Positions 22,432 through 32,316 of a DNA stretch of 64,000 bases are shown piece by piece. The notes beneath the pieces were generated by a model. That model did not search any database, was not told where the DNA came from, and saw only the letters and a program-made list of their open reading frames with translations. Source of the stretch: Whalleya microplaca. Taxonomy: Eukaryota; Ascomycota; Sordariomycetes; Xylariales; Xylariaceae. The DNA is taken from assembly GCA_022497155.1 (NCBI GenBank), contig MU385741.1, positions 434,001 through 498,000 of the forward strand. Direction: 5' to 3'. Both the position numbers and the translations under genes were made by a program. The number at the start of each line of letters is the position of its first letter. Position 1 is the stretch's first letter.

Positions 22432-24259
22432 ATGCAGCTCTCAACGGCGGAGTTAGAAGTGGCCTTCTTGGTGATGGTTGTTCCACTCGTGTACATTCTC
22501 GGCAAATGTATATTAAAGAGTTGGGCCACGAGTCTGTTCAGAGAGATTCCTATTGTCGGATTTCGTGACGGGTTGCTTTCTAGGGCGCAGGCAACATGTC
22601 GGTCCCTATGGAAAACTGCAGAATGGGCTGCAGAAGGTTATGCTAAGGTATCATTACCCAATTTTATGCCTTTCTTTGGACCTGGTGAACTGAATATATT
22701 TTAGTTTTCTAAGCACAACTCTCCATACCTGATCTCAACCCTGGATCGAGGCCTTGTGGTCCTTTTACCGGTCATACAAATGAAGACTGTATACAGGCTC
22801 CCTGAAGATCGCCTTGACATATTTGGTACCTTGAATGAGCAGATACAGGCAAAATACACCATCCGAAATCAAAAAGTCATTCGCGATCCTTATCACAGAC
22901 ATTTAATCCCAAGCGAGCTGGACATTTTCACAGAGCCAATGGTTAATGAGCTTGAAAAGGGGCTCGAATCCTTATGGGGTACTGAAACAGGGTGGAGAGA
23001 AATCCCAATCTGGCAGTCGTGCTTTCAGCTTGTAGCTAGGGCTACAAACTACGCATTGTGCGGCATTCCGTTATGTATGTTCTCGTTATGATCAGATTAT
23101 ATGGCCTCTAATATTTCAACTCTCTCTAGGTCGCGATGAAAATTATCTTAAGTATCTTCAGGTCCAATCAACAGCAGTATTTGGCGGTTCCATGCTCATT
23201 AGCATCACGCCGAAGCCCCTGAGGATGTTCACAGGCCGCCTGGTAAGATGGTGGTGCCTGTACTATTCCAGAAAGATCAACAGCATATGCGCTCCGTACA
23301 TTGGAAAGAGAATAGACGAGACAATACATATGAAAGATGGGAATAATAGTGGCACAGGATGTCCGGTAAGTTAAGGCTTCAGAGTGATTTTATATCAATC
23401 ATCGACGATCAATATAAACCAACTAAATTCGATGTGCAGAAAGATGGGCTTCAATTGATTATTGACGAGACCACGTCTCGCGGTGAGCCTTTGGCAGTTG
23501 GGGTCATTGCTGAGCGCCTCCTCATCGCCAATAACGTATCTATACATAGCACGACACTTACCGTGCACAATCTAATCATGAGTCTTGTTACCTCCGACCC
23601 CTCGTCAGGGTACATAGAAGCTTTGCGCGAGGAGTGTAGGGATGTGCTTAGCAGTGCTGGTGGTATATGGACACTAGATGCGGTTCGAAAGCTCAAGCTC
23701 GTCGATTCTGCAATCCGAGAGTCCATGAGAGTCTTCCCCTTTGCTTCCGTTGCAATGGCTCGAACGGTAGGTCACTGTCACACTCTTCCTTTCGATATGC
23801 ATGGTTGATAAGGCTCTGCGTGTCTAGGTAGTAGATCCCCAGGGAATATCGATTGAGCACGGCGACTCCAGCGTTCACGTTCCCCAGGGCACCACATTAG
23901 CTCTACCCATGGAGAGTATCCATTACGATGAAGATACATACCCGGATGCCTCCCGTTTCAACCCGTTTAGGTTCACGTCGGAAGACACTGGGTCAACAAC
24001 CGCCAAACCCACAACCACGGCGGATGATAAATTTCTCTCTTTCGGGACCAGCAGAAATCCATGTCCAGGTCGCTTCTTGGCTGTCCACGAGATGAAGTTG
24101 ATCGTAGCATCCATGTTACTGAACTACGACATTGAGTACACGAAAACGAAACTCGACTTTACGAACCTACTTGCAATGAAAGTGCCTAATACCGGTATTA
24201 CTTTGCGGGTTCGGAGACGGCCGGATCTGAAAGAACATTATCGTCCATCTCCGACGTAA
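22432..24259 (+). CDS. Cytochrome P450 monooxygenase
   Basis: Five exons close in phase: 22432..22647, 22705..23074, 23130..23365, 23440..23766, 23828..24259, giving 526 residues, a normal fungal P450 length. An N-terminal anchor (about 7-28, VAFLVMVVPLVYILG) places it on the ER membrane. The I-helix reads NNVSIHSTT (about 305-313), the variant seen in fungal terpenoid and ent-kaurene-oxidase-like P450s. The K-helix ExxR is E368-x-x-R371, followed by FNPFRFT in the PERF region. The haem loop is FGTSRNPCPGR with the thiolate ligand at C462. The second glycine of the usual FGxGxxxCxG is serine here. It hydroxylates or oxidises an unknown, probably hydrophobic substrate. It lies 677 bp upstream of the aldo-keto reductase on the same strand, suggesting co-regulated metabolism. 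Confidence 0.92.
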
Positions 24260-24936
24260 GGCAGCGGCGATAGGGGCTAAGATTCTTGTTTCTTACAAAT
24301 CCAAGAATTGTCTCAATGGTATTTGGATTGTGTGGTATGAGTGTTGCGCATCGGCTCGCATAAATGGAGGCAAGTCTATCTCAATAAAGTTAGCTTCTTA
24401 GCTACCGAAGTTACAGAATCTGACCTAAAATTTTACATAAGTTAGCTTAAAATATAGTCGTGCTAAAAAGCTTAGATGAGATACGCTTGATCTTAAAAAC
24501 CTCATAGTTCCCACTTCTATTGACACCATGCCAGGGTGTTATATTGAAACAATGTGCAAAAACTGTCCCAAGCTGACGAGTTAGATATACAGCGCCCAAG
24601 GAGCTATCGGACTTACTGTTAAATGCATCTACGATCTTGAAATCAAGAGTTGCAATGACGTGAGTATGAGATGCCCCTCCCGACAAACAACAATACTGCC
24701 GAAAGCTGTGGCGTGTCTGGTGAGACGTTACGGAGATAAATGCGTAACTCCCTGTAAACCGGTACACATGGCATTTTAATGCTGAAACAGATGAGGAGAC
24801 TGTCGACGATCGTCGTCTATAAATGACCAAGACACCTCTACTGAAGGTTTCTGCATAACCAAGCCATTTCATTACCAGACTTCCTCTTCTTGACATTCGT
24901 AGAAACCATCGTTCTATAACTTCAAAAGACTGTGCC
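24260..24936. promoter_or_regulatory. Intergenic, P450 3' end and aldo-keto reductase promoter
   Basis: 677 bp. The first part is AT-rich and holds the P450 3' end. The part near 24830-24930 (CTCTACTGAAGG, then CTTCCTCTTCTTGAC) is a pyrimidine-rich leader typical of expressed fungal genes. No further ORF is convincing; the opposite-strand ORF 24447-25094 mostly shadows the reductase start. Confidence 0.5.
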
Positions 24937-26145
24937 ATGGCTGCTTCCTTTTTCGCAGAGGCCCCTAAGGCGGCCACCGAGCTCGGCCGTCTCCGAGTCC
25001 TCTCGTCCACAGCCGGCATTCGCGTATCCCCGCTGCAGCTCGGGGCCATGTCCATCGGCAGCGGCTGGTCGAACATGATGGGCTCCATGGACAAGGATCA
25101 GAGCTTCAAGCTTCTGGACGCATTCGTGGAATCCGGCGGAAATTTTATTGACACTGCCAATAACTACCAAAATGAGGACTCCGAAACCTGGCTCGGCGAG
25201 TGGATATCAGCCCGTAAGAACCGCGACCAGATCGTGCTGGCCACGAAGTACACCGGCGACTTCAAGACTTACGCCCTCGGCAAGGGACCCCATGTGGCGA
25301 ATTTCGTGGGAAACCACCGGCGCAGTCTGCACGTCAGCCTCCGCGAGTCGTTCAAGAAGCTGCAGACGGATTACATAGACATCTTGTACCTGCACTGGTG
25401 GGACCACACGACCTCGATTAAGGAGATCATGGACAGTCTGCACATGCTTGTAGAACAAGGGAAGGTTTTGTACTTGGGCATCTCCGACACGCCGGCTTGG
25501 ATCGTGTCCGCTGCCAACACGTACGCCATCGACCATGGCAAGACGCCTTTCAGCATCTACCAAGGCCGGTGGAGCATCATGATCCGTGACTTCGAGAGGG
25601 AAATCATCCCGATGGCGCGACATTTCGGGATGGCGCTCGCTCCGTAAGTGATATATACCCTGCTAGGAGACTACGAGACACTAACTTTTCAATGCAGCTG
25701 GGATGTCCTTGGTGGAGGCAAGTTCAAAACGAAGGCCGAGATCGAGAAGATTAAAAGCTCAGGCGAAACCCTGCGTACAATTTACGGCAAAGGCGACCAA
25801 ACAGAAGACGAAGCCAAGATGAGCGAGGCGCTCGCCAAAGTGGCCTCTGAACACGGCATAGAATCCGTGACCGCGATCGCGATCGCATACGTGCTATCAA
25901 AGGCACCTCGAGTGTTCCCGGTCATAGGCGGTAGGAAGGTGGAGCACCTGAAGGACAACATCCAGGCTTTGAGCATCAAGTTGACGGACGCACAAATTGA
26001 GTACTTGGAAAGCGTGAATCCCTTCTCGCTAGGGTTCCCTAAGGAATTTCTTGGACCAGACCCCAACATAAGTGGATATTCGGCTCGACTAGCTCGAGTG
26101 TCTGAGTTGGTGTTTCCGAATGCCGTTCAGGAGAAGTCTATCTAG
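24937..26145 (+). CDS. Aldo-keto reductase, aryl-alcohol dehydrogenase / norsolorinic-acid-reductase type
   Basis: Two exons, 24937..25643 and 25698..26145, join in phase to 384 residues. The (beta/alpha)8 catalytic tetrad is visible: D72 and Y77 in [10 protein letters not shown]104 in LATKY, and H153 in [13 protein letters not shown]-binding features are [14 protein letters not shown] near the C-terminus and GISDTPAW. The length, the [17 protein letters not shown] segment and [11 protein letters not shown] match the AKR9-like subfamily, which includes aryl-alcohol dehydrogenases and the aflatoxin-pathway reductase NorB/NorA-like proteins. It should reduce an aldehyde or ketone in the cytosol. 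The single 54-nt intron has a GTAAGT donor. It sits between the P450 and an FAD oxidoreductase, all plus strand. Specific substrate cannot be inferred. Confidence 0.93.
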
Positions 26146-26814
26146 ATATTACGAATCTACATAACATAGCTGGGGTTTTACAAATTGCATATGCCATGAG
26201 ACATGAACCAAGAGGATCAATTGGAGTGAGTTGATAATGAGTTGAAAGAGACCTGCATTATCAGTAAAGTAAATTGACTACATGTTTTCAGACCCCCTTT
26301 GGAGACAGGTCTCTACAGAAATTTAATATAGCTTTACCATTAGAACAATCGTATAAGTTATCATGAGATTATATTGCTGCGATTCTGCTTATTATATATG
26401 AGTTACCCCTTATATGATATCTCTTCGGTTTCAACATAATGCCAATATCAAACATACCACTTCATTTACTTTTTCAAATGAGACTAAATCCGACTCATTT
26501 ATAATAAAACTTGAATATGTGAATAAAGTAAAATGAAGTAGCCTGTGCAAAGTAAACATGGATCTAATTTGTGTGCTTATATTTGAACGATAAGATCTAT
26601 GATTTTATAGATCTCGGCATGTAATCCGAAATGACGTAGTAGCCGGTTCTCATGCCCCACCAGTCCGGTTGTATGCGGTCGTATGCGTAATTACGTATCT
26701 CGACTTTTTCTACAATTATTGAGAGCTCTCATTACCTAGTATTGACAATCAACATCCGACCAAAACCTCATATTTTCATCACCCTAATCTTACACATAAC
26801 AAACGCTTCAATGA
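26146..26814. promoter_or_regulatory. AT-rich intergenic promoter
   Basis: 669 bp between the reductase and the FAD oxidoreductase, strongly AT-rich (TTATATATG, ATTATATTGC), ending in a C/A-rich leader (TCACCCTAATCTTACACATAAC) immediately before the ATG at 26815. No ORF of note. Confidence 0.5.
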
Positions 26815-28263
26815 ATGCCTAACCCCCTCCTCCCGGCCCTCCGACTCCTCTCCGCATCAACAACCCGCAAGATGTCGACTTCAACCCCAACAACGCCCAA
26901 AGAAATCACCATCGTAGGCGGCGGCATCATCGGCTGCAGCGCCGCCTACTTCCTGACGCGCCACCCGGCCTACGACCCCGAAACCCATCGCATCACGCTC
27001 CTCGAAGCCGCCGCCACCAGCACCGGCGGACGCACCCCCGATAGCCTCCAGGATGCCGCGACGCTGCTGCCCGACCCTGCGTCGAATAAGAAGAACCCCG
27101 CGCACGACGGCCTCGCAGGCGGCGCGAGCGGCAAGGCCGGTGGTCTGCTGGCCCTGTGGGCTTTCCCGCCGAATATCGTGCCCCTGAGCTTCAGGCTGCA
27201 TGACGAGCTCGCCAAGGAGCACGGCGGCGCCCAGAGGTGGGGGTACAGACGCTGTTTTGCGAGCCAAGTCGATTGTCGCGCACGCCTGCCGCCTGGGTTC
27301 AGTGGTGGGGCCCAGGGATCCGTGAGCGGTGGTGAGGGTGGGGAGCCCGCCTCGAAGGGGCTACATAAGGATCACAAGAGAGACCCCAAGGCGCTGCGGC
27401 GTCTCGGCGCCCCAGAGGACCTCGACTGGTTAGACACGGAAGAATCGCTGGCCGCGTACGAGGGGATGGGCACGCCAGATAACACAGCCCAAGTCCACCC
27501 CGAACTATTCACGCGGAGCATGGCGCAGCTGGCCGAGGACAAGGGCGTGCGCATCGTGACGGGCGCGCGGGTCACGGCGATCAACAAGACGGCGGACGAG
27601 ACAGCCGTGGAGAGCGTCACGTACGAGAAAGACGGGAAGGAGGAGACGCTCCCCACGACAGACTGCGTCGTCGCCGCGGGCCCCTGGACCCGACGCCTGC
27701 TGCCGCAGGTCCCCGTCACGGCGTCGCGCGCCCACAGCGTCGTCATCCAGACGCCGCGCCCCGTGTCCGCATACGCGCTGTTCACGGCCATCGCGCTCCC
27801 GCTCGGGTTCCCGGCGCCGACGCGGCAGCACGCGCGGGGCTCGCCCGCGGCGCAGCGGCCGCTGCGGGGCCAGCAGATCGTCGAGCCCGAGATCTACGCG
27901 CGCCCGGATGGCACCGCGTATGCGTGCGGCCCCACGGACAACGTCGTCGAGTTGCCGCTGACGACCGCCGAGGTCGAGGTCGATACCGCGCGGTGCGATG
28001 ACATCGTGTACCAGGTCGGTGGGGTCAGCGACGAGCTGGGCAGGGATGGGAAGGTGCTCGCGAGGCAGGCTTGCTATTTACCGCAGGGCGGCCCCTATAT
28101 CGGCGAGGTGGGCGGCACGAAGGGGCTCATTGTCGCTGCGGGCCATACGTGTTGGGGTATCCAGAACGCCCCGGGGACGGGGAAGCTGGTTAGTGAGATC
28201 GTCCTGGATGGCAGGGCGAAGAGCGCCAAGCTCGGTAGTTGTGATCCTGCGAAGGTCTTGTGA
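26815..28263 (+). CDS. FAD-dependent oxidoreductase, DAO family
   Basis: A single-exon 482-residue protein. The FAD-binding Rossmann motif is ITIVGGGIIGCSAAYF (31-46), followed by the GGASGKAGGLLALW segment characteristic of fungal D-amino-acid-oxidase-fold oxidoreductases of the TDA3 type. VVAAGPWTRRLLP and GPYIGEVGGTKGLIVAAGHTCWGIQNAPGTGK close the FAD site. Met20 may be an alternative start; residues 1-19 are basic and Ser/Leu-rich and could act as a mitochondrial presequence. Two stretches look unusual: a Gly/Arg/Ala-rich insert around 155-190 and FPAPTRQHARGSPAAQRP near 340. These could be GC-rich expansions or frame-neutral errors. GC content is far above that of the neighbours. The substrate is not evident; it may belong with the reductase and P450 or be an independent housekeeping gene. 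Confidence 0.85.
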   Translation: MPNPLLPALRLLSASTTRKMSTSTPTTPKEITIVGGGIIGCSAAYFLTRHPAYDPETHRITLLEAAATSTGGRTPDSLQDAATLLPDPASNKKNPAHDGLAGGASGKAGGLLALWAFPPNIVPLSFRLHDELAKEHGGAQRWGYRRCFASQVDCRARLPPGFSGGAQGSVSGGEGGEPASKGLHKDHKRDPKALRRLGAPEDLDWLDTEESLAAYEGMGTPDNTAQVHPELFTRSMAQLAEDKGVRIVTGARVTAINKTADETAVESVTYEKDGKEETLPTTDCVVAAGPWTRRLLPQVPVTASRAHSVVIQTPRPVSAYALFTAIALPLGFPAPTRQHARGSPAAQRPLRGQQIVEPEIYARPDGTAYACGPTDNVVELPLTTAEVEVDTARCDDIVYQVGGVSDELGRDGKVLARQACYLPQGGPYIGEVGGTKGLIVAAGHTCWGIQNAPGTGKLVSEIVLDGRAKSAKLGSCDPAKVL

Positions 28264-29383
28264 CCAGAGTGGATGGGAGACCTATGGGATGGGATGGCAC
28301 AGATGTAGATGTGCATTCGAGTAATGCTGTACATATTAGAGCGCTGTTTGCGGACGGCGGTCAACCATCCGGAGTAATGTGTCAATGAATCTATGCCAAC
28401 TCGCACTAATCTTTGGTATCCAGTCCTCTACTGCTGCTATGATTAGTTCTTGGGGTTCTATGACTCCTGGATCTAGAACGATTTTGGGCTGAGTCAGGAG
28501 CAAGGGTTTGCTGTCGGAAGTTTTTCAAGTTCAAGCGATACGATACCAACGGGAGGTTAGTGAGGAAGACTTGCAACACAGAACTGCCAGACTTTGTCGT
28601 AGAACTAGTATTACACATGGGTACGATGAGACTATTCATTCCGATCCAGCAGCCTGGATGCTGATCCATCTCATCTATATACTTGGACACGCGCAGCTGT
28701 CCCATTACAATAGTATCCAACCCTTTTCATTCTAAAATGTCGCTTTTGATACTAAGTCCGTATCATCCGTATAACCGAAGACCTCAAAATATACCAACAT
28801 ACAATGGCCATAACAACATCCTTCAAATCCCCGCAACTAAACCTCCACCTGGACTGGATGAACAGACACAGGCAGCGCTATGGCGAAACCCATACACAAC
28901 CTGCCTCACATCGCAAACCCGCACACCTCGCCGCTTCTATAACCAGACAGACAGCCTCGCACAGCGACGCACCCGTAGCCTTCCGGCCAAGCTCTGAGGC
29001 CCCAGGCACAGACCACACCGCAACGCGCCGCTCCTGATGGGCGGTATAGCTCACGAGGTCTTGGTGCGCCAGCAAGCGAGCCCCTTTAGATGGCGATGCT
29101 GCTGACAAGGGAGGACGAGCTCCATCTAGCTCGTAGGTACCTACCTGGCTTTTACCACCGCCGATGCTTTCATCTTCTATTCTGGTCGCTGACTCAACCG
29201 CCCACGCCAGATCCACCGTCCTAACCCAAGCGGCCAACCTAGGAGCGTCCCCATAGCAAGTCCCAACGGAGTTACCTAGATGGGTACAGAAACACGCGCG
29301 TACAAACTCATAAAGAAATCGCGTTTTGAGGATGAAGGGGTCAAGGCGTTGGCACGTCAGCGCCATACGTATAACGATGCCTT

Positions 29384-29406
29384 GGGGGGGGGGGGGGGGG
29401 GGGGGG
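29384..29406. repeat. Poly-G tract, 23 nt
   Basis: An uninterrupted run of 23 G on the plus strand, 85 bp before the assembly gap. Such runs are prone to sequencing error, so its length is unreliable. Confidence 0.9.
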
Positions 29407-29491
29407 CAAATAAAAAATTGAATCCGTGAACAGCGCCCGTTTTTGATGAGGCGGGTGGGGTTGATAGGGTTGTTATGGCGGAACGGGGGCG

Positions 29492-29501
29492 NNNNNNNNN
29501 N
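29492..29501. other. Assembly gap (10 N)
   Basis: Ten N between a G-rich left edge and a C-rich right edge. The true length of the missing sequence is unknown; ten is probably a placeholder. Confidence 0.97.
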
Positions 29502-29565
29502 GCCGCGCCCCCGCCCCCCCCCCCCCACCCCCCCCCACCCCCCCCCCCCCCCCCCCCCCCCGCCC

Positions 29566-29616
<51 letters not shown>
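29502..29616. repeat. C-rich tract, about 115 nt
   Basis: Almost pure C with scattered A and G interruptions near its left end (GCCGCGCCCCCG, then single A or G breaks). It directly adjoins the N gap, so it is either a genuine long homopolymer or a polymerase-slippage or assembly artefact. Confidence 0.85.
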
Positions 29617-29618
<2 letters not shown>

Positions 29619-30942
29619 AGTACATAGTCTAGACGTGAAGCTCGCACTTGATTCTTCAGCGCTGTAGGTAGTATAGGGTTGTGAAGGCGGACACGGGGCT
29701 GGCGTTTCGGACGAAGTGGATGAGGAGAGACCCGGTACACCCCTAGCTGCGCAAGTGTACTATATATATCCTACTTTATATCTATTGAGCTCCCTAAGTT
29801 TAGGAGTTGAGCTGAGATTCAATAGTGTGGGAATTATATTCCATGGCAGCTTATGACTTCATATTTGCTGTATGTTCTCGTGCATGCAGATAATGAGTAT
29901 ATTGTATGCAGCTGGGCCGCCCCAAGTGGAATGTGCCACATCCGAGAAGATGGGAGCGGTAGAAGATGGAATCCGCATAGGTGCAGCTCTAAGGTGAGAA
30001 GAGAGCATCTTAGTCATCGTTATGTCTTAAATTTCCCGTCATGTTGCTAGGTCTTGTGTCCTAGTTTCGTAACAGCGTCGGCTTTCTTGATGGCCAAGAG
30101 TCGCAGGAACTACAGTATCACTCTTGCTGTGAGGCTAGAGAAAGCCATATTCCACGCTGGGGGCATGAAGGAATAGTGTAGTGGGTATTGGTTAGATACA
30201 CTGTATATGTGAAGTTGGTGGATAGGCGCTTGCATAGGTACGTATGTGGCTGTTTGGTTAAATCAACATCTGAGTAACCGTGTGATCTTGGTTAGAAGAA
30301 TCTAGCAAATAGATCCATCTGAGATGCCGCTTCTATTAGGCTGCAGCTGTAATATCCTTGTCAAACAAGCCATCTCGGTGACGACATTCTGCAGTACACA
30401 GAGTGAGACATGGGGAAAGGGGGCCAAGCGAGACACGTGGGGCAAGAGTACTCAAGGCTCGGCAGGAATATATATATATGTTCTCTTTAGCGGCAAAGCT
30501 TCATAGCACCACAGGATACGTACAAGTTACACGCATTTCCATGACCCCTTCCTCATGACCCTTTCCTATACGCCGAAGAATCCACACAACACATAGGCAA
30601 ATAGCAACATTCCACTCAAGAGGGGTATCCTGCCAGCTGAAACACGCGTGTCTGAGGGGACGAAAATAGAGGCATTAGGGGATGGTGACAATAGGGGAGA
30701 AGGACTTGTGACAGCATGACAGGTTGATGTGTCTGGCACCAAGTCGAAATATACACCCCAGCGTGAAGTCGACAACGAGAAGGCCATACAACCTTCGTCC
30801 AGTCTACCTTTCCGTAATAATATCAAGCACGTGAAGGAAGTGCCAACAGTTTATGACTGCGACTGCCATCATAACATGGAGATGCCGTCACTTTGGTTGC
30901 TCAATCTGAAACATTCAGGGTTGACGGTAATGGGCCAAACAT

Positions 30943-31608
30943 CTACTTGGCAACAGACTTGGGTCTGCCGACGGCCTGTAAAATCAGTTAGTCAGATATA
31001 TCCTAGAGAATGTGACCGCAAAGTGGGAATTTACCTTCTTTGTCTTGGTTTCAGCCTTCTTGACAGCGGCCTTGACCTATGTGACATATTAACAATGCTC
31101 TTATTGCGGTATGCTTGTGCGCGAGCGCAAGACGGTGGAGGGATTGCCCAAGACACCAAGACATGTGGATGGGGTCGCGAGGGAGCGGTGTATATACTGG
31201 CAAAGAAAAGGGAAAAATCAAGGAGATCAATTCGGAGAAAAGGCAGAAAACAATGAATAACAAAAGCGCGATACACATGGCATATTTGCGCATTTTGCGC
31301 ATCGCAAGGTGCACGCTAGATGGGACAATATCAAGACTGGACGCGACATCTTCGCGGCATCAAAAACCCACCTTTGCACCGGCAGTACCCTCCTTCTTAG
31401 GGGCAGCCTTCTTCTTGGTGACACCAGTAGGCTTTGCGGCGGCGGCCTTGGGCTTCGCAGCCGGGGCGGCAGCAGCAGTAGTAGCAGCAGCAGCAGGCTT
31501 CTTGGCCTTCGGCTTGGTGGTGCGCTTGATGGCGGGCTCCGTGTCGACGGTCTGGAAGACGCGCGGCTTGGAGTTGCCGGTGGCAGAGCGCGTTCCTTCG
31601 CGTGGCAT
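30943..31608 (-). CDS. Small basic Ala/Lys/Pro-rich protein, histone-H1-tail-like
   Basis: Three exons close in phase: 31372..31608, 31035..31076, 30943..30975, giving 103 residues. After a conserved-looking head (MPREGTRSATG, PRVFQTVDTEPAIKRTTKP) the protein becomes a lysine/alanine/proline-rich tail (KPKAKKPAAAA, TKKKAAPKKEG, VKAAVKKAETKTKK) and ends AVGRPKSVAK, where GRP flanked by basic residues recalls an AT-hook. There is no globular H1 domain, so this is not a canonical linker histone. The composition suggests a nuclear, DNA- or nucleosome-binding protein; that is inference. The first intron is long (295 nt) and the two downstream exons are only 42 and 33 nt. The TGCATTTTG-type leader and nearby GC-rich promoter suggest steady expression. 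Confidence 0.75.
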
Positions 31609-31747
31609 TTTGTATTTTGTGCTGGAAGGTGATTTGGGCGAATTCTACATCAAATGTTAGCGCACGATGTAATTTTTGAAATGAAGCCCCGAAATGTGCA
31701 TCGCGACTTTGGGTGCGGGTGCGAGACAGAATGCGACCGGGCGATGG

Positions 31748-31771
31748 GCAGACTGGCAGACTGGCAGACTG
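31748..31771. repeat. Tandem repeat GCAGACTG x3
   Basis: Three perfect head-to-tail copies of an 8-bp unit in the promoter of the minus-strand basic-protein gene, about 140 bp upstream of its ATG. Confidence 0.9.
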
Positions 31772-32280
31772 TGTTGGGCAACTTACAAGTGCGGATGGGG
31801 AAACGCGACGGAATGCTGCGTTTTAAAGGTTGGGGACGGCGAAAATCACACAATTAATTGGCGACTCGTGTAGATGACTTGCTAGTGCAGCTTTTGCCGG
31901 GACGGATTTGGGAGGAGAGAGAAAAATGGTTGTGGGAGAGAAAGAAGAATTAAGAGATTCGCAGGTCTGGGAGATGGAGGATTAAGAGGAGAGTGCCCTA
32001 TGTGGTATGTGTGTGTGTTGTCGCCGCGTGTTGATCCCTCGCACACCCAGTCGATTTGAGCTAAGCTACCTACTGGAACCTAGCCAGTGACACAACCCAA
32101 CCGGATAACAACAAAATACAGGAATCTTTTCTACTATCAGCGTCCCCAGTAAAAGTTCTAGGCCTCTGATTAACCGACCCTGGTTTTGGTGACCTCTGGT
32201 TTTATTAGTCTCCCTCCTCCCATTCTCTCCCATTCTCTCCCGTCTCAGTCACTCCTGTTCTCTCCCATCACTCAAAAGAT

Positions 32281-32316
32281 TAAAAATAAAAATAAAAATA
32301 AAAATAAAAATAAAAA
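32281..32316. repeat. Microsatellite (TAAAAA)6
   Basis: Six perfect copies of TAAAAA, directly followed by a short G-rich patch (GGGGGGTTGGGGCG). Confidence 0.95.

Larger units (their letters stand above)
28264..30942. other. Intergenic with homopolymers and assembly gap
   Basis: About 2.7 kb without a credible gene. It contains a 23-nt G run (29384-29406), ten N (29492-29501) and a C-rich tract (29502-29616). Two related segments of about 85 bp, each following one homopolymer, flank the gap. ORFs crossing this area encode poly-Gly or poly-Pro and are artefacts. The remainder is mixed-composition DNA holding the FAD gene 3' end and the 3' side of the basic-protein gene. Confidence 0.6.

Noticed and set aside
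28878..29740. Long ORFs encoding poly-Gly or poly-Pro
   Set aside because: They run through homopolymers and N bases; translation contains undefined residues and no real protein features.
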